This document shows, one piece after another, positions 1 to 7,999 of a stretch of 34,549 nucleotides of DNA. A model generated the notes under the pieces. The model searched no databases and was not told the DNA's origin. It worked only from the letters and a program-made list of their open reading frames with translations. Each line of letters opens with the position of its first letter. The stretch's first letter is position 1. This stretch comes from Mycobacterium sp. Its GTDB lineage: Bacteria > Actinomycetota > Actinomycetes > Mycobacteriales > Mycobacteriaceae. The position numbers and the translations under genes are program-made. The stretch lies in NCBI GenBank assembly GCA_025963385.1, contig JAOPUT010000287.1, positions 1 to 34,549 on the forward strand. The letters are read 5' to 3'.

Positions 1-180
1 CCTCCGCCGACGCACCGTTACCTGGTGATCTACGAGCTGGATGAGGAACCCGACGCGGTGATGGCGAACTTCCTGGAGCGGGTGATGTCCGGTCAGTTGT
101 CGTTGGGGGAGACGCTCGACCTGACCACCGTCTCGATGACCGGCTGGACGCCTCGCGGCGAGCGCAGGCTGGCGGACTGA
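1..180 (+). CDS. C-terminal end of a small protein, possibly EthD-like/dimeric alpha-beta barrel (partial)
   Basis: The frame is open from the first base and ends at TGA 178-180, giving the last 59 residues of a protein whose start lies outside the window. The visible part begins PPPTHRYLVIYELDE and ends TGWTPRGERRLAD. A short beta strand of the type YLVIYE, followed by a helix and a terminal T-x-W-T-P segment, is typical of small dimeric alpha-beta barrel (EthD/DUF4286-like) proteins, but this assignment is only an impression. Codon use has strong GC3 bias, so the frame is genuinely coding. The stop is one base from the GTG of the next gene, so the two are almost certainly translated from one mRNA. 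The operon context is acyl-CoA catabolism. Confidence 0.6.
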   Translation, partial: PPPTHRYLVIYELDEEPDAVMANFLERVMSGQLSLGETLDLTTVSMTGWTPRGERRLAD

Positions 181-181
181 C

Positions 182-790
182 GTGGGTGAGCTCCGCGCGG
201 TGATGCAGGCGCAGCGCGCCTGCAGGCGGTTCGATCCCGATGGCAAGGTTCTCGACTCCGACATCGACCAGATGCTGCAGTGTGCGGTGCACGCGCCCAG
301 TGCCGAGAACACGCAACCGTGGTTCTTCGTCGTGGTCCGCGAGAAGGAGAGTCGAAAACTGCTCTCCGACTGGTGGACTGAGACGTGGAACGCCGGCGGC
401 GGTGATTTCGTCAAGAGCAGCCTGGACGACCGGGTGCTCGTCGACGACCTTGAATTCGGATTCACTCGCGGCGGCTTCGCCGCCGCACCAGTCGTCATCG
501 TGGTTTGCGCCGACATCGAGCGCGTCGCCGAGGTCCACGCAGCATCGTCGATCTACCCGGCTGTGCAGAACTTGCTTCTCGCGGCAGCCGACCTTGGCTA
601 CGGGTCGTGTCTGACGACGGGCCTGACTACCTTCGGCGTCGATCGTGTCCGCGAACTGTTGGAATTGCCGCAGAACCTGATCCCGATGGCGGCCGTGTAC
701 GTCGGCCCATCGGCGAAGAAGCTCTCGTCACCCCGGCGCCGGCCCGCCACCGAAGTCACCTACCGCGAGAAGTTCGGCGCCGCCTGGTGA
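182..790 (+). CDS. Nitroreductase-family (FMN) oxidoreductase
   Basis: This 202-residue protein has the nitroreductase fold. An N-terminal arginine cluster (residues 12-17, RACRRF) and the signature APSAENTQPW (38-47) are where family members bind the FMN phosphate and isoalloxazine ring. A later segment around AAADLGYGSCLTTG matches the usual second FMN-contact region. Such enzymes use NAD(P)H to reduce nitro groups, quinones or enoyl-type substrates; the substrate here cannot be read from sequence. The GTG start lies one base after the stop of the upstream gene, so translation is probably coupled, and the acyl-CoA dehydrogenase starts 31 bases downstream. Membership in this operon suggests a redox step on a degradation intermediate rather than detoxification, but that is inference. 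Confidence 0.85.
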   Translation: MGELRAVMQAQRACRRFDPDGKVLDSDIDQMLQCAVHAPSAENTQPWFFVVVREKESRKLLSDWWTETWNAGGGDFVKSSLDDRVLVDDLEFGFTRGGFAAAPVVIVVCADIERVAEVHAASSIYPAVQNLLLAAADLGYGSCLTTGLTTFGVDRVRELLELPQNLIPMAAVYVGPSAKKLSSPRRRPATEVTYREKFGAAW

Positions 791-821
791 TCCGACCATT
801 CCAGATCAGTGAGGCCCATTC

Positions 822-2972
822 ATGCCATTGGCAATAACCGATGACCACCGCGAGCTCGCCGACGTCGCGAGAGCGATGGTGGCGGGGCGGGGCGGCATCG
901 CGAACGCGCGACGCATCCTGCTCGAGACCGACGACACCGGTCGATGGTGGGAGAACGACGCCCTCTGGAAGGAGATCGCCGCCACCGGATGGCTCGGCCT
1001 CCACGTAGAGGAACGGTTCGGTGGTCAGGAATACGGACTGCCCGAACTGGCGATCGTCATCGAGCAGCTCGGCCGTGCCGCCATCGGTGGCCCGTTCCTT
1101 CCGACGGTCGCGGTGTCCGCCGCCATCGCCGAGGCGGGGACCGACGATCAGCGGAAGCGCTGGCTTCCACGGCTCGTCTCCGGCGACACGGTCGCAGGCA
1201 TCGGCACCGAGAGTGATGCCCGAGTGACGGATTCGACGGTGTCTGCCGGTGCCGTCGCCGCGCTTGCCGAACCAAGTGCCGACGTCTTCGCGCTTCCCGT
1301 CGGCGACGATCTGGTACTGGTCGAAGCGGGCAGCGGCGTCTCGACGCATCGCACCGACTCCGTCGACCAGCTGATGCGGCCGGTCACCGTGCTGACGCTG
1401 TCCGCCGCACCCGTCGTCGACGTCCTTCGCGGTGCCGCGTCCGTCGCGGCGCGGCTGATCCGCCTTCTTGCCAGCGCCGAGGCGGCCGGTGGGCTGGCGG
1501 CATGCACCGAGATGGCGACCGCATACGCCGCCACCCGTGAGCAGTTCGGACGACCCATCGGTTCCTTCCAGGCGATCAAACATCATTGCGCGAACATGTT
1601 GATCGACACCGAGGCCGCCGTGGCGGTCACGTGGGATGCCGCCAGGGCGGGCGGACTGGAGGCGGAGCTGGCGTCGACGATGGCTGCGTCGCACGCGCTA
1701 CCCGCCTACCAGCGGGTCGCGCTGCAGAACGTTCAGGTACACGGAGGCATCGCCTACACCTGGGAGCATGATGCTCACCTGTTCATCAGGCGGGCGACGG
1801 TGCTGCTCGCCTTCGCCGGCGGCCGGGACGCATTGACGGGCAAGGTCGCCGAACTCCAGCTCGCCGGGCGCAGACGAGGTAACTCCGTCGATCTGCCACC
1901 GGAAGCCGACCAGTATCGGCAATCGGCGCGATCCTTTCGGACGGAACTCGAAGGCTCAGCCGACGAGGACCGGCAGAAGGTGTGGGCGCGCAGCGGATAC
2001 CTGCAACCTCACTGGCCGAAACCGTATGGCCGGTCGGCTGATTCGGTCGAACAACTCATCATCGAGGAAGAGCTCGCGGGCCTCGACAAGCCGAGTCTAG
2101 GGCTGGGCGAGTGGGTCGTGCCCACGCTGCTGCAGCATGGCAGCGATGAGCAGGTCGAACGTCTCATCTGGCCCAGTCTCGAAGGCGAGCTGCGCTGGTG
2201 CCAGCTGTTCAGTGAACCGGGAGCGGGATCGGATGCCGCGGCCGTGGCGACCAGGGCCAGGCGCGTCGACGACGGCTGGGTGGTGACGGGTCAGAAGGTC
2301 TGGACCAGTGACGCCATGAACTGCCAGCGTGGGCTCGCCACCGTCCGAACCGACCCCGAAGCACCCAAGCACAAGGGCATCACGGCGCTCGTCATCGACC
2401 TCTCCGACCCCGCCGTCGAGATCCGGCCGCTCAGGGAGATCACCGGCGAGACGTTGTTCAACGAGGTGTTCTTCAACGACCTGTTCGTTCACGACCGCGA
2501 CGTGGTGGGCGCCGTCAACGCGGGTTGGACCGTTGCCATGGCCACACTCGGCAACGAGCGAGTCACCATCGGTGGGGGATCGGTGACCATGACCGCCGAT
2601 GCACTGCTCGGACTCCTCGAACGCTACGCGGCGGGTGACGATGGCTTCGCGCGTGACGTCGGCGCACTGCTCGTCGAGGCGTACGCGATCCTGGCGTTGA
2701 ATCTGCGACAGGCCGCACGCGCGGTGTTCGACACCGGACCGGGCATCGAGGGCAACCTCGTCAAGGGCTATGGCGCCGAGCATGCTCAGCGGGTGGCCGA
2801 ACTCGCGATGCGCATCGCAGGGCCTGCCATCCTGCTCGGAAAGGAACCCGAGGTCATACACGACTACCTGTTCAGCCGATGCCTGACCATCGCTGGTGGG
2901 ACGTCGGAAATCGTGAGAAACCTGATCGCCGAACGCATTTTGCGCCTGCCGCGCGATCCCGCGCCGAAGTAG
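822..2972 (+). CDS. Two-domain (fused) acyl-CoA dehydrogenase, FadE34/FadE6/FadE22-like
   Basis: At 716 residues this is about twice the size of a normal acyl-CoA dehydrogenase and consists of two tandem ACAD modules. Module one spans about residues 1-345; its C-terminal helices carry YAATREQFGRPIGSFQAIKH and GGIAYTWEHDAHLFIRRA. A polar linker lies at about 345-375. Module two carries the FAD/substrate segment SEPGAGSDAAAVATRARR, the W-T-S-D motif, and the C-terminal AGGTSEIVRNLIAERILRLP typical of the family. Mycobacterial FadE34-type enzymes of similar length act on CoA thioesters of steroid side chains as fused versions of alpha2beta2 dehydrogenases; a comparable bulky substrate is likely here. 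A GTGAGG-like ribosome site precedes the ATG. The next gene starts 13 bases downstream, and the operon also encodes an Ltp/DUF35 pair, which would act later in side-chain shortening. Confidence 0.9.
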   Translation: MPLAITDDHRELADVARAMVAGRGGIANARRILLETDDTGRWWENDALWKEIAATGWLGLHVEERFGGQEYGLPELAIVIEQLGRAAIGGPFLPTVAVSAAIAEAGTDDQRKRWLPRLVSGDTVAGIGTESDARVTDSTVSAGAVAALAEPSADVFALPVGDDLVLVEAGSGVSTHRTDSVDQLMRPVTVLTLSAAPVVDVLRGAASVAARLIRLLASAEAAGGLAACTEMATAYAATREQFGRPIGSFQAIKHHCANMLIDTEAAVAVTWDAARAGGLEAELASTMAASHALPAYQRVALQNVQVHGGIAYTWEHDAHLFIRRATVLLAFAGGRDALTGKVAELQLAGRRRGNSVDLPPEADQYRQSARSFRTELEGSADEDRQKVWARSGYLQPHWPKPYGRSADSVEQLIIEEELAGLDKPSLGLGEWVVPTLLQHGSDEQVERLIWPSLEGELRWCQLFSEPGAGSDAAAVATRARRVDDGWVVTGQKVWTSDAMNCQRGLATVRTDPEAPKHKGITALVIDLSDPAVEIRPLREITGETLFNEVFFNDLFVHDRDVVGAVNAGWTVAMATLGNERVTIGGGSVTMTADALLGLLERYAAGDDGFARDVGALLVEAYAILALNLRQAARAVFDTGPGIEGNLVKGYGAEHAQRVAELAMRIAGPAILLGKEPEVIHDYLFSRCLTIAGGTSEIVRNLIAERILRLPRDPAPK

Positions 2973-2985
2973 ATAGGACACCATC

Positions 2986-4122
2986 GTGACTTGTGCCGTC
3001 GTGGGAATCGGACGCACCACCTACAGCCGCAATTCCGGACGCACCACCCGAGGAATGGCGGTGGCCGCCTGCCGGGACGCCATCGCCGACGCCGGCCTCA
3101 CCACCGCCGACGTCGACGGCATCTGCACGTTCATGGCCAACGACTCCGAGCAGCCGATCTTCGTGGGGTGGGCGCTCGGAATCGAGGAACTCGCATGGGC
3201 GAACGCCATGTACGGCGGCGGAAACCTGGTTGCCGACCAGATCGCGACCGCGGCCGCCGTCATCGAGGCGGGCATGTGCAAGGCAGTGCTGGTGTACCGC
3301 TCGCTCAACGGTCGATCCGGTTACCGCTTCGGCCACATCGAGGGGCCCATGCAGGTGCCGCACCACGACCAGTTCGACACTGCCTCGGGATTCATGGTGC
3401 CGCCCCAGTGGTTCGCGATGTGGGCTCGACGCCACCAACATGAATTCGGCTCGACCTCCGAGGATCTGGGGCAGATCGCCATCACCCAGCGTGCGCACGC
3501 CGGCCCCAACGAGCATGCGTTGCGGCGTGAGCCGCTGACGATGGACGAGTACCTGGCCGCCCGCTGGATCAACGAACCGTTCCGGGTGCTGGACTGTACG
3601 TCGGAGGTCGACGGCGCGGTCGCGATTCTGATCACCGGCGAGGAGATCGCCCGCAACTGCAAACAGGACCCGATGTGGTTGGTGGGGTCATCGAACTCTC
3701 AGGGTGGTGCCGGCTGGACCGAGTGGGCCGATCCGACCGAGATGTACTCACAGACCGCCGGGCCCAAGATCTGGGAGAAGACCGGACTGACACCCGCCGA
3801 CATGGACGTGGCGTGCATGTACGACTGCTTCACCTACACCGTGATGGCGACCATGGAGGGCTTCGGCTTCTGCGAGAAGGGCGAAGTGGGCAAGTTCTTC
3901 TCGACCGGGCGCGCCACCTACGGTGGTGACGTCGTGGTCAATCCACATGGTGGCCTGTTGTCGGAGGGCTACATTCACGGCCTGAACCATCACTACGAGG
4001 CTGCGCTGCAACTGCGCCACGCCGCAGGGGTCCGCCAGGTCGACGGCGCCCAACTCGCGTTGGTGACCGCCGGCGGTGGTCCCTTCGGGGGCGCCAACGT
4101 CTACAGCAGGGAGAAGCCATGA
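2986..4122 (+). CDS. Ltp2-like thiolase-fold lipid-transfer protein (probable retro-aldolase subunit)
   Basis: This 378-residue protein has the thiolase fold of the SCP-x/Ltp group. It starts at GTG (MTCAVVGIGRTTYSR) and carries the domain-one core, ALGIEELAWANAMYGGGN, then the C-terminal NPHGGLLSEGYIHGLNH and TAGGGPFGGANVYSR. The usual nucleophilic Cys of degradative thiolases is absent (YGGG at that place), and the GHP motif is replaced by EGYIHG. That pattern fits Ltp2-type proteins, which in Mycobacterium and Thermomonospora act as retro-aldolases on beta-hydroxyacyl-CoA side chains and need a DUF35 partner. Such a partner follows directly with an ATGA overlap. The upstream two-domain FadE would supply the unsaturated acyl-CoA; no enoyl hydratase is seen in the operon. 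Confidence 0.85.
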   Translation: MTCAVVGIGRTTYSRNSGRTTRGMAVAACRDAIADAGLTTADVDGICTFMANDSEQPIFVGWALGIEELAWANAMYGGGNLVADQIATAAAVIEAGMCKAVLVYRSLNGRSGYRFGHIEGPMQVPHHDQFDTASGFMVPPQWFAMWARRHQHEFGSTSEDLGQIAITQRAHAGPNEHALRREPLTMDEYLAARWINEPFRVLDCTSEVDGAVAILITGEEIARNCKQDPMWLVGSSNSQGGAGWTEWADPTEMYSQTAGPKIWEKTGLTPADMDVACMYDCFTYTVMATMEGFGFCEKGEVGKFFSTGRATYGGDVVVNPHGGLLSEGYIHGLNHHYEAALQLRHAAGVRQVDGAQLALVTAGGGPFGGANVYSREKP

Positions 4123-4535
4123 CCGATCACGCACTACTGCCGCCGGTTCCGGTTCCCGATCCGGATACCGTGCCCTATTGGGAGGGGCTCAAGAACGGCA
4201 AGCTGATGCTGTGCCGCTGCGACGACACCGGCAAGTGGATCCACCCACCACTGGAGCGCAGTCGCTTCACGGGTGGGCCGGTGCACTTCGAAGAGGTCAG
4301 CGGCAAGGGCACGGTCTTCAGCTACATCGTGGTGCGCCAAGCGCTGGTACCCGGCCGGACGCCGCCCTACGTGGTGGGGCTGATCGAACTCGCCGAACAA
4401 CCCGGGTTGCGCATCAATGCGGTCATCGACGCCGCGCCGGCTGATGTACGGATCGGTCAGCAGGTCGAACTTCGCATCGTCGATCTCGGTGAAAGTGGTT
4501 ACCGCATACCAGAATTCACGATCACATCCGAGTAA
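4119..4535 (+). CDS. DUF35 (OB-fold, degenerate zinc ribbon) partner of the Ltp protein
   Basis: The 138-residue protein has the DUF35 architecture: a short N-terminal helix (PYWEGLKNGKLMLCRCDD), a rubredoxin-like zinc-ribbon region, then an OB fold (GKGTVFSYIVVRQALVPGRTPPYVVGLIEL). DUF35 proteins bind thiolase-fold partners and the acyl-CoA substrate, as in the Ltp2-ChsH2 aldolase. The start overlaps the stop of the Ltp gene by four bases (ATGA), a strong sign of a stoichiometric complex. The ribbon retains only a C-x-C near residues 33-35, and the second Cys pair is missing (IHPPLERS). The second DUF35 protein of this window, at 8000-8464, keeps all four Cys, so zinc binding has probably been lost here. 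This is the last gene of the operon; the next gene converges from the other strand nine bases away. Confidence 0.85.
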   Translation: MTDHALLPPVPVPDPDTVPYWEGLKNGKLMLCRCDDTGKWIHPPLERSRFTGGPVHFEEVSGKGTVFSYIVVRQALVPGRTPPYVVGLIELAEQPGLRINAVIDAAPADVRIGQQVELRIVDLGESGYRIPEFTITSE

Positions 4536-4544
4536 GGGGCGTAC

Positions 4545-5153
4545 TCATTCGGCATGCCCCGCCCTTGCCTCGTCCTCCCTCGACACACCCACGACGCCGA
4601 GCAGTTCCTCGTGCAACTCGAACCACACGGTGTGGTAGGAGTCGATGATCGGTCGCGTGAACCAGGTGACGTCACCATCGTCGATGCGAGTCAGAGCGGT
4701 GGACAACTTGGCGGCGTAGGCGGCCAGGCGCGGCACCTGTTGTTCGATCGAGTCGAGGATCGGCTGCAGAGTGCGGTGCAGTCGGGTGAGGCGGTCCAGG
4801 AGCGCGCGGTCGTAATCGTCATCGCTGTGGTCGTTCGGTACGCCGTCTCTCATCTGCCATTCCGCGACGAGTTCCTTGAAGGCGCGGTTCACCACACGGA
4901 ATTCGCCGTAGGCGCGCACCACCGCATCAGCGTCAGTCCCGTGGCGTTCCGTCTCTAGCAGCTCCGCGAGTCGTTCGCGTCCCGCGGGGGTGAGCCGAAT
5001 CGTACTACCCGCGCTGAGAAGGCCTTGCGCCGTGAGTTCTGTGACCGCCGACTCGACGACCGTCGTTTCTGCGTCGAGCGTCGAGGCGAGGTCGGTCTGC
5101 CGAGGGCGTCCCTTCAGTCGCACGGCCTGTAGCAGTTCGAGTTCAGACGGCAC
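4545..5153 (-). CDS. Winged-helix conserved protein next to the PPDK-like gene (Rv1126c-like)
   Basis: This 202-residue protein starts at GTG 5153 (MPSELELLQAVRLKGR). The first 70 residues read as a winged helix: a helix ELELLQAVRLKG, a helix-turn-helix around RQTDLASTLDAETTVVESAVTELTAQGLL, and a wing STIRLTPAGRERLAELL. The remainder is helical and acidic, with no family I recognise. The start lies six bases after the stop of the PPDK-like gene, so the two are co-translated. As I recall it, M. tuberculosis has a protein of similar size (Rv1126c) beside its short ppdK (Rv1127c), which would make this a conserved pair. It could be a transcription factor, or a specificity module replacing the missing C-terminal domain of the PPDK-like protein; the sequence does not decide between these. 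Confidence 0.75.
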   Translation of the reverse strand: MPSELELLQAVRLKGRPRQTDLASTLDAETTVVESAVTELTAQGLLSAGSTIRLTPAGRERLAELLETERHGTDADAVVRAYGEFRVVNRAFKELVAEWQMRDGVPNDHSDDDYDRALLDRLTRLHRTLQPILDSIEQQVPRLAAYAAKLSTALTRIDDGDVTWFTRPIIDSYHTVWFELHEELLGVVGVSREDEARAGHAE

Positions 5154-5159
5154 CGGTCT

Positions 5160-6809
5160 TCACCGCCCCCTCGACGGAACGGGGGACTGCTCGTCTCGCA
5201 CGGCATGAAAGGCCGTCAGCATGGCGACGAGCGGAGTGTCCGAGACCACGTCGACGCGCCCCTCGGCCAATGCATCGGATATCGCAGCTTCACTCGTATC
5301 GGACAGGCGCGGATGGTGGCCGCTCGGATGAGCCTTCAGCGGGCTCAAACGCATCGCGATCTCCGCCAGCCTGACGAGGTCGGGTGTATCGCGCTCGGAC
5401 CAGGCCGTCAGATCCAAGAGTCCGGCCCGGATTTCGCCCACCGAACCGTCGACGGTGACGAGCCTGCCGTCGAGAGCTGCTGACACGCCCCGACCACAGC
5501 CGACGACGGCAGGTCGGTCGAGTTCACGGCTCACGACGGCGGCGTGTGAGGTGGCACCACCAACGTCTGTGACGATCGCGCGGGCGGCCAACATTCCCGC
5601 GACGTCCTCGGGACTGGTCGATGGGCGGACGAGGATGACGTCCTCGCCCCTGTCGGCGGCATCGAGAGCGGCATCGACGTCCGCATAGGCCTTGCCCGAG
5701 GCGACGCCAGGAGTAGCGGGAACGCCACTGGCCAAAAGCTCTGCACTCAAGCGTGTCTCAGGCTGTAGCGACGCCGACAGCAATGAGCGCACCTGGGCGG
5801 GGGTGACACGGTGCAGCACGTCTGCGTCTTCGATCAGGCCGGCGTCGCGAAGTCCCAGCGCGAGCCGGACAGCGGCTTGAGCGGAGCGCTTGGCGGTACG
5901 TGTCTGCAGGAGCCATAGGCGACCATCTTCGACGGTGAACTCGATGTCCTGTACGTCGCCGAGGACTGTCTCCAGCCGCTCGGCGGCGGTAGTCAATTCC
6001 GCGAACACCCCAGGGTGGGCGGAACGCAGTTCGTCGATGGGACGACAGTCGGCGGCACCCGACACGACGTCCTCACCCTGGGCGTTGCCCAACCACTCCC
6101 CGAAGATCTCGTTGGCGCCGGTCATAGGGTTTCGGCTGAAGAGCACCCCGGTCCCCGATTTCTCGTTCACGTTGCCGAACACCATCGCCTGGACGACGAC
6201 CGCTGTCGCGCCGTCGTCTCCGATCCCGTGGTGGGCACGATAAGCCGCCGCACGGGGGCTGTGCCACGACCTGAACACGGCCTCGATCGCCGCGCGCAAC
6301 TGCGCGTGCGGGTCGCCATATCCTTCCTGGTCCGGTAATCGATTGTCGCCGAGAACGATTCGCCGGTACATGTCGTCGAATCTCGACCGAACGTCATCGG
6401 CGAACGCGGAGTCGAATTCCACGGCAAGGGCTTGATGAACGTCATCGTCGATCCCAAGATTGAGAACCGTGTCCAGCATTCCCGGCATGGATTGCGCAGC
6501 GCCCGATCGCACACTGACCATCAGCGGCGACGGGCCGCATCCGAAGGTGCGCGAGGTCTGGCCCTCCAGGACGCTAAGCATCGCAGAAATCCGTGGCCAC
6601 GAGCGAGTGACGACGTCGACGTCGCCTCCGAGGTAGGCCGCGCATGCCTCGGTAGTCACACAGAAAGCGGGAGGAACGGGCAACCCGAGGCCACGCATCA
6701 GATTGATGCCGTATCCCTTGTTTCCCACCATCTCTCGCGAGAGCGTGCACGTCCCGTCCAAGAGCACCACCGAACGATCCGACGCCGTACCCTCAGCGGA
6801 GCAATGCAC
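5160..6809 (-). CDS. ppdK: Pyruvate-phosphate-dikinase-like protein lacking the PEP/pyruvate domain
   Basis: This is about 549 residues, against roughly 870-900 for a full PPDK. The N-terminal ATP-grasp part is clear: VGNKGYGINLMRGLGLPVPPAF, then VSVRSGAAQSMPGMLDTVLN, then TGVLFSRNPMTGANEIFGEWL, and DIEFTVEDGRLWLLQTR. It is followed by the swivelling phosphohistidine domain VTDVGGATSHAAVVSRELDR, with the catalytic His in TSHAA. The C-terminal TIM barrel that holds PEP and pyruvate is absent; only about 85 unrelated residues follow. ATP-dependent autophosphorylation of the His is therefore plausible, but the acceptor is unknown. The start is uncertain: GTG 6809 overlaps the end of the kinase gene by 17 bases, while GTG 6770 (VVLLDG) is an alternative. 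An open frame upstream of 6809 is a shadow of the kinase gene. It is co-transcribed with the kinase and the winged-helix gene. Confidence 0.85.
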   Translation of the reverse strand: MHCSAEGTASDRSVVLLDGTCTLSREMVGNKGYGINLMRGLGLPVPPAFCVTTEACAAYLGGDVDVVTRSWPRISAMLSVLEGQTSRTFGCGPSPLMVSVRSGAAQSMPGMLDTVLNLGIDDDVHQALAVEFDSAFADDVRSRFDDMYRRIVLGDNRLPDQEGYGDPHAQLRAAIEAVFRSWHSPRAAAYRAHHGIGDDGATAVVVQAMVFGNVNEKSGTGVLFSRNPMTGANEIFGEWLGNAQGEDVVSGAADCRPIDELRSAHPGVFAELTTAAERLETVLGDVQDIEFTVEDGRLWLLQTRTAKRSAQAAVRLALGLRDAGLIEDADVLHRVTPAQVRSLLSASLQPETRLSAELLASGVPATPGVASGKAYADVDAALDAADRGEDVILVRPSTSPEDVAGMLAARAIVTDVGGATSHAAVVSRELDRPAVVGCGRGVSAALDGRLVTVDGSVGEIRAGLLDLTAWSERDTPDLVRLAEIAMRLSPLKAHPSGHHPRLSDTSEAAISDALAEGRVDVVSDTPLVAMLTAFHAVRDEQSPVPSRGR

Positions 6810-7908
6810 CGGTGCCCAGATCCGAATATGCCTCGGCGAACCGGCCGAGTACGGTCTCGACGACCTCGACGGAATACATCTGATCCGGTGTGATCGCCCA
6901 CATACAGAAGCCCCACGCCGGGCTCTGCCGGTAGGCGGTCCACATCTGCTCGCGATCGGGAAGCGCCGTGACGCCCGCGTCGCGCAGCCGGCCACGATAG
7001 GCGTCGAGCAGTTCTCGTTCGTGCTCCCGACGAAGATCCGGTGGCAGAGCCCCGACCAACGCGTACCCAACGTCATGCGACCAGGAGCCGCGCCGCACCA
7101 GCTGCCAGTCGAGGACGCCCATTCGACCGTCGGGCAGGCCATAGGTGTTGCGCGGGTGCGGGTCGCCATGTAGCACCGTCATCGGTGCGCGGGCGATCTG
7201 CTCCTGCAACCGCCAGAATGCCGCTTCCATGGACGTCGCGTCTTCGCCGGTCGCGTCGAGCAGGGCTGCCTTGTAGGGCAGGTCGAGGAACATGCGGATG
7301 ATGGCGAATCCACTGGTGCGCAGGAATTCTGCGAATCCTCCGGAGATGGGGTGTTGCAACCACGCAAGGTCGCCGCCGGCGTTCAATCGCGGACTGTCCC
7401 AGAACGGCGCGTGCACTCGACTCAGGGTGTGCAACAGCTCGTCGACCTGTTCGACCGACAACCCCTCGACGGCGTCGGGCACCTGGGCGCCTCGTCGGGT
7501 GATGTCCTCGGCGAGGATGAGGAACTGGGACGGGCCGTCGAGGTGCTCGGCGACGTAGGTCGTCATGGTCTCGACGTCCAGCTCGCTTCGGAGATCGTGG
7601 TAGAACCGCGTCTCGTCGTCGAGGAGCATCGTGCCGCCACCACCCTCCGACAGGGAAGCGTCCACCGCCTCGGGGAGTTCGTGAACGGTCCCGAGTTGGG
7701 TCTTGACGAAGAGGTGACGCGGCAGTGAGGTGTCGGGGTCGGCGTAGTCGACGTCCAGGTGCAGATGCGACGTGGTGCCCTGCCACGTGCGGTTCAACGT
7801 CGCCGCGGTAACGGTGATCGTCGGGTCGTGCTGACGGAGCAGGGTGGTGAGGACGTCCGGGGTGAGGTCGTCGGCCGACCGAAGGACGAGCGGTAGAGCA
7901 ATGGACAC
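6793..7908 (-). CDS. Aminoglycoside-phosphotransferase (APH)-fold kinase
   Basis: The 371-residue protein has the APH/choline-kinase fold. The ATP lysine is probably K69 (RHLFVKTQ). Brenner's motif is HGDPHPRN (247-254), with catalytic Asp249 and metal-ligand Asn254, followed by VLDWQLVRRG with Asp267 as the DFG-like aspartate. The start is GTG 7908 with a GAGGAG ribosome site eight bases upstream. In mycobacteria such proteins mostly occur in lipid-catabolic clusters and are not antibiotic-resistance genes. The eukaryotic ACAD10/ACAD11 enzymes combine this fold with an acyl-CoA dehydrogenase to phosphorylate 4-hydroxyacyl-CoA, so a hydroxyacyl substrate is a reasonable inference given the FadE genes around it. 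It is the first gene of the operon with the PPDK-like protein, and a perfect palindrome sits 23 bases upstream of its start. Confidence 0.9.
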   Translation of the reverse strand: MSIALPLVLRSADDLTPDVLTTLLRQHDPTITVTAATLNRTWQGTTSHLHLDVDYADPDTSLPRHLFVKTQLGTVHELPEAVDASLSEGGGGTMLLDDETRFYHDLRSELDVETMTTYVAEHLDGPSQFLILAEDITRRGAQVPDAVEGLSVEQVDELLHTLSRVHAPFWDSPRLNAGGDLAWLQHPISGGFAEFLRTSGFAIIRMFLDLPYKAALLDATGEDATSMEAAFWRLQEQIARAPMTVLHGDPHPRNTYGLPDGRMGVLDWQLVRRGSWSHDVGYALVGALPPDLRREHERELLDAYRGRLRDAGVTALPDREQMWTAYRQSPAWGFCMWAITPDQMYSVEVVETVLGRFAEAYSDLGTGALLR

Positions 7909-7931
7909 GGTCGCGGCTCCTCGTCGAAATA

Positions 7932-7947
7932 TGACAGTCGACTGTCA
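7932..7947. promoter_or_regulatory. Perfect 16-bp palindrome, probable operator of the APH-ppdK operon
   Basis: TGACAGTCGACTGTCA is a perfect inverted repeat of two 8-bp halves, TGACAGTC and GACTGTCA. It lies in the 91-bp gap between the DUF35 gene (stop at 8000) and the GTG start of the kinase at 7908, both on the minus strand. Its length, symmetry and position over the expected promoter or leader fit binding of a dimeric TetR- or GntR-type repressor. The cognate regulator is not identified; the TetR gene at 13156-13716 has a different candidate operator. Confidence 0.55.
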
Positions 7948-7999
7948 CGGTAACAGCGGGTGTCCGAAGTCGGGGTCCGATCGCTCGAACATGTCGAAT

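Noticed and set aside
6810..7169. Extension of the PPDK-like protein to 669 residues
   Set aside because: The extra residues are a shadow of the kinase gene on the same strand, with Arg/Ser-rich nonsense composition and no PPDK similarity.
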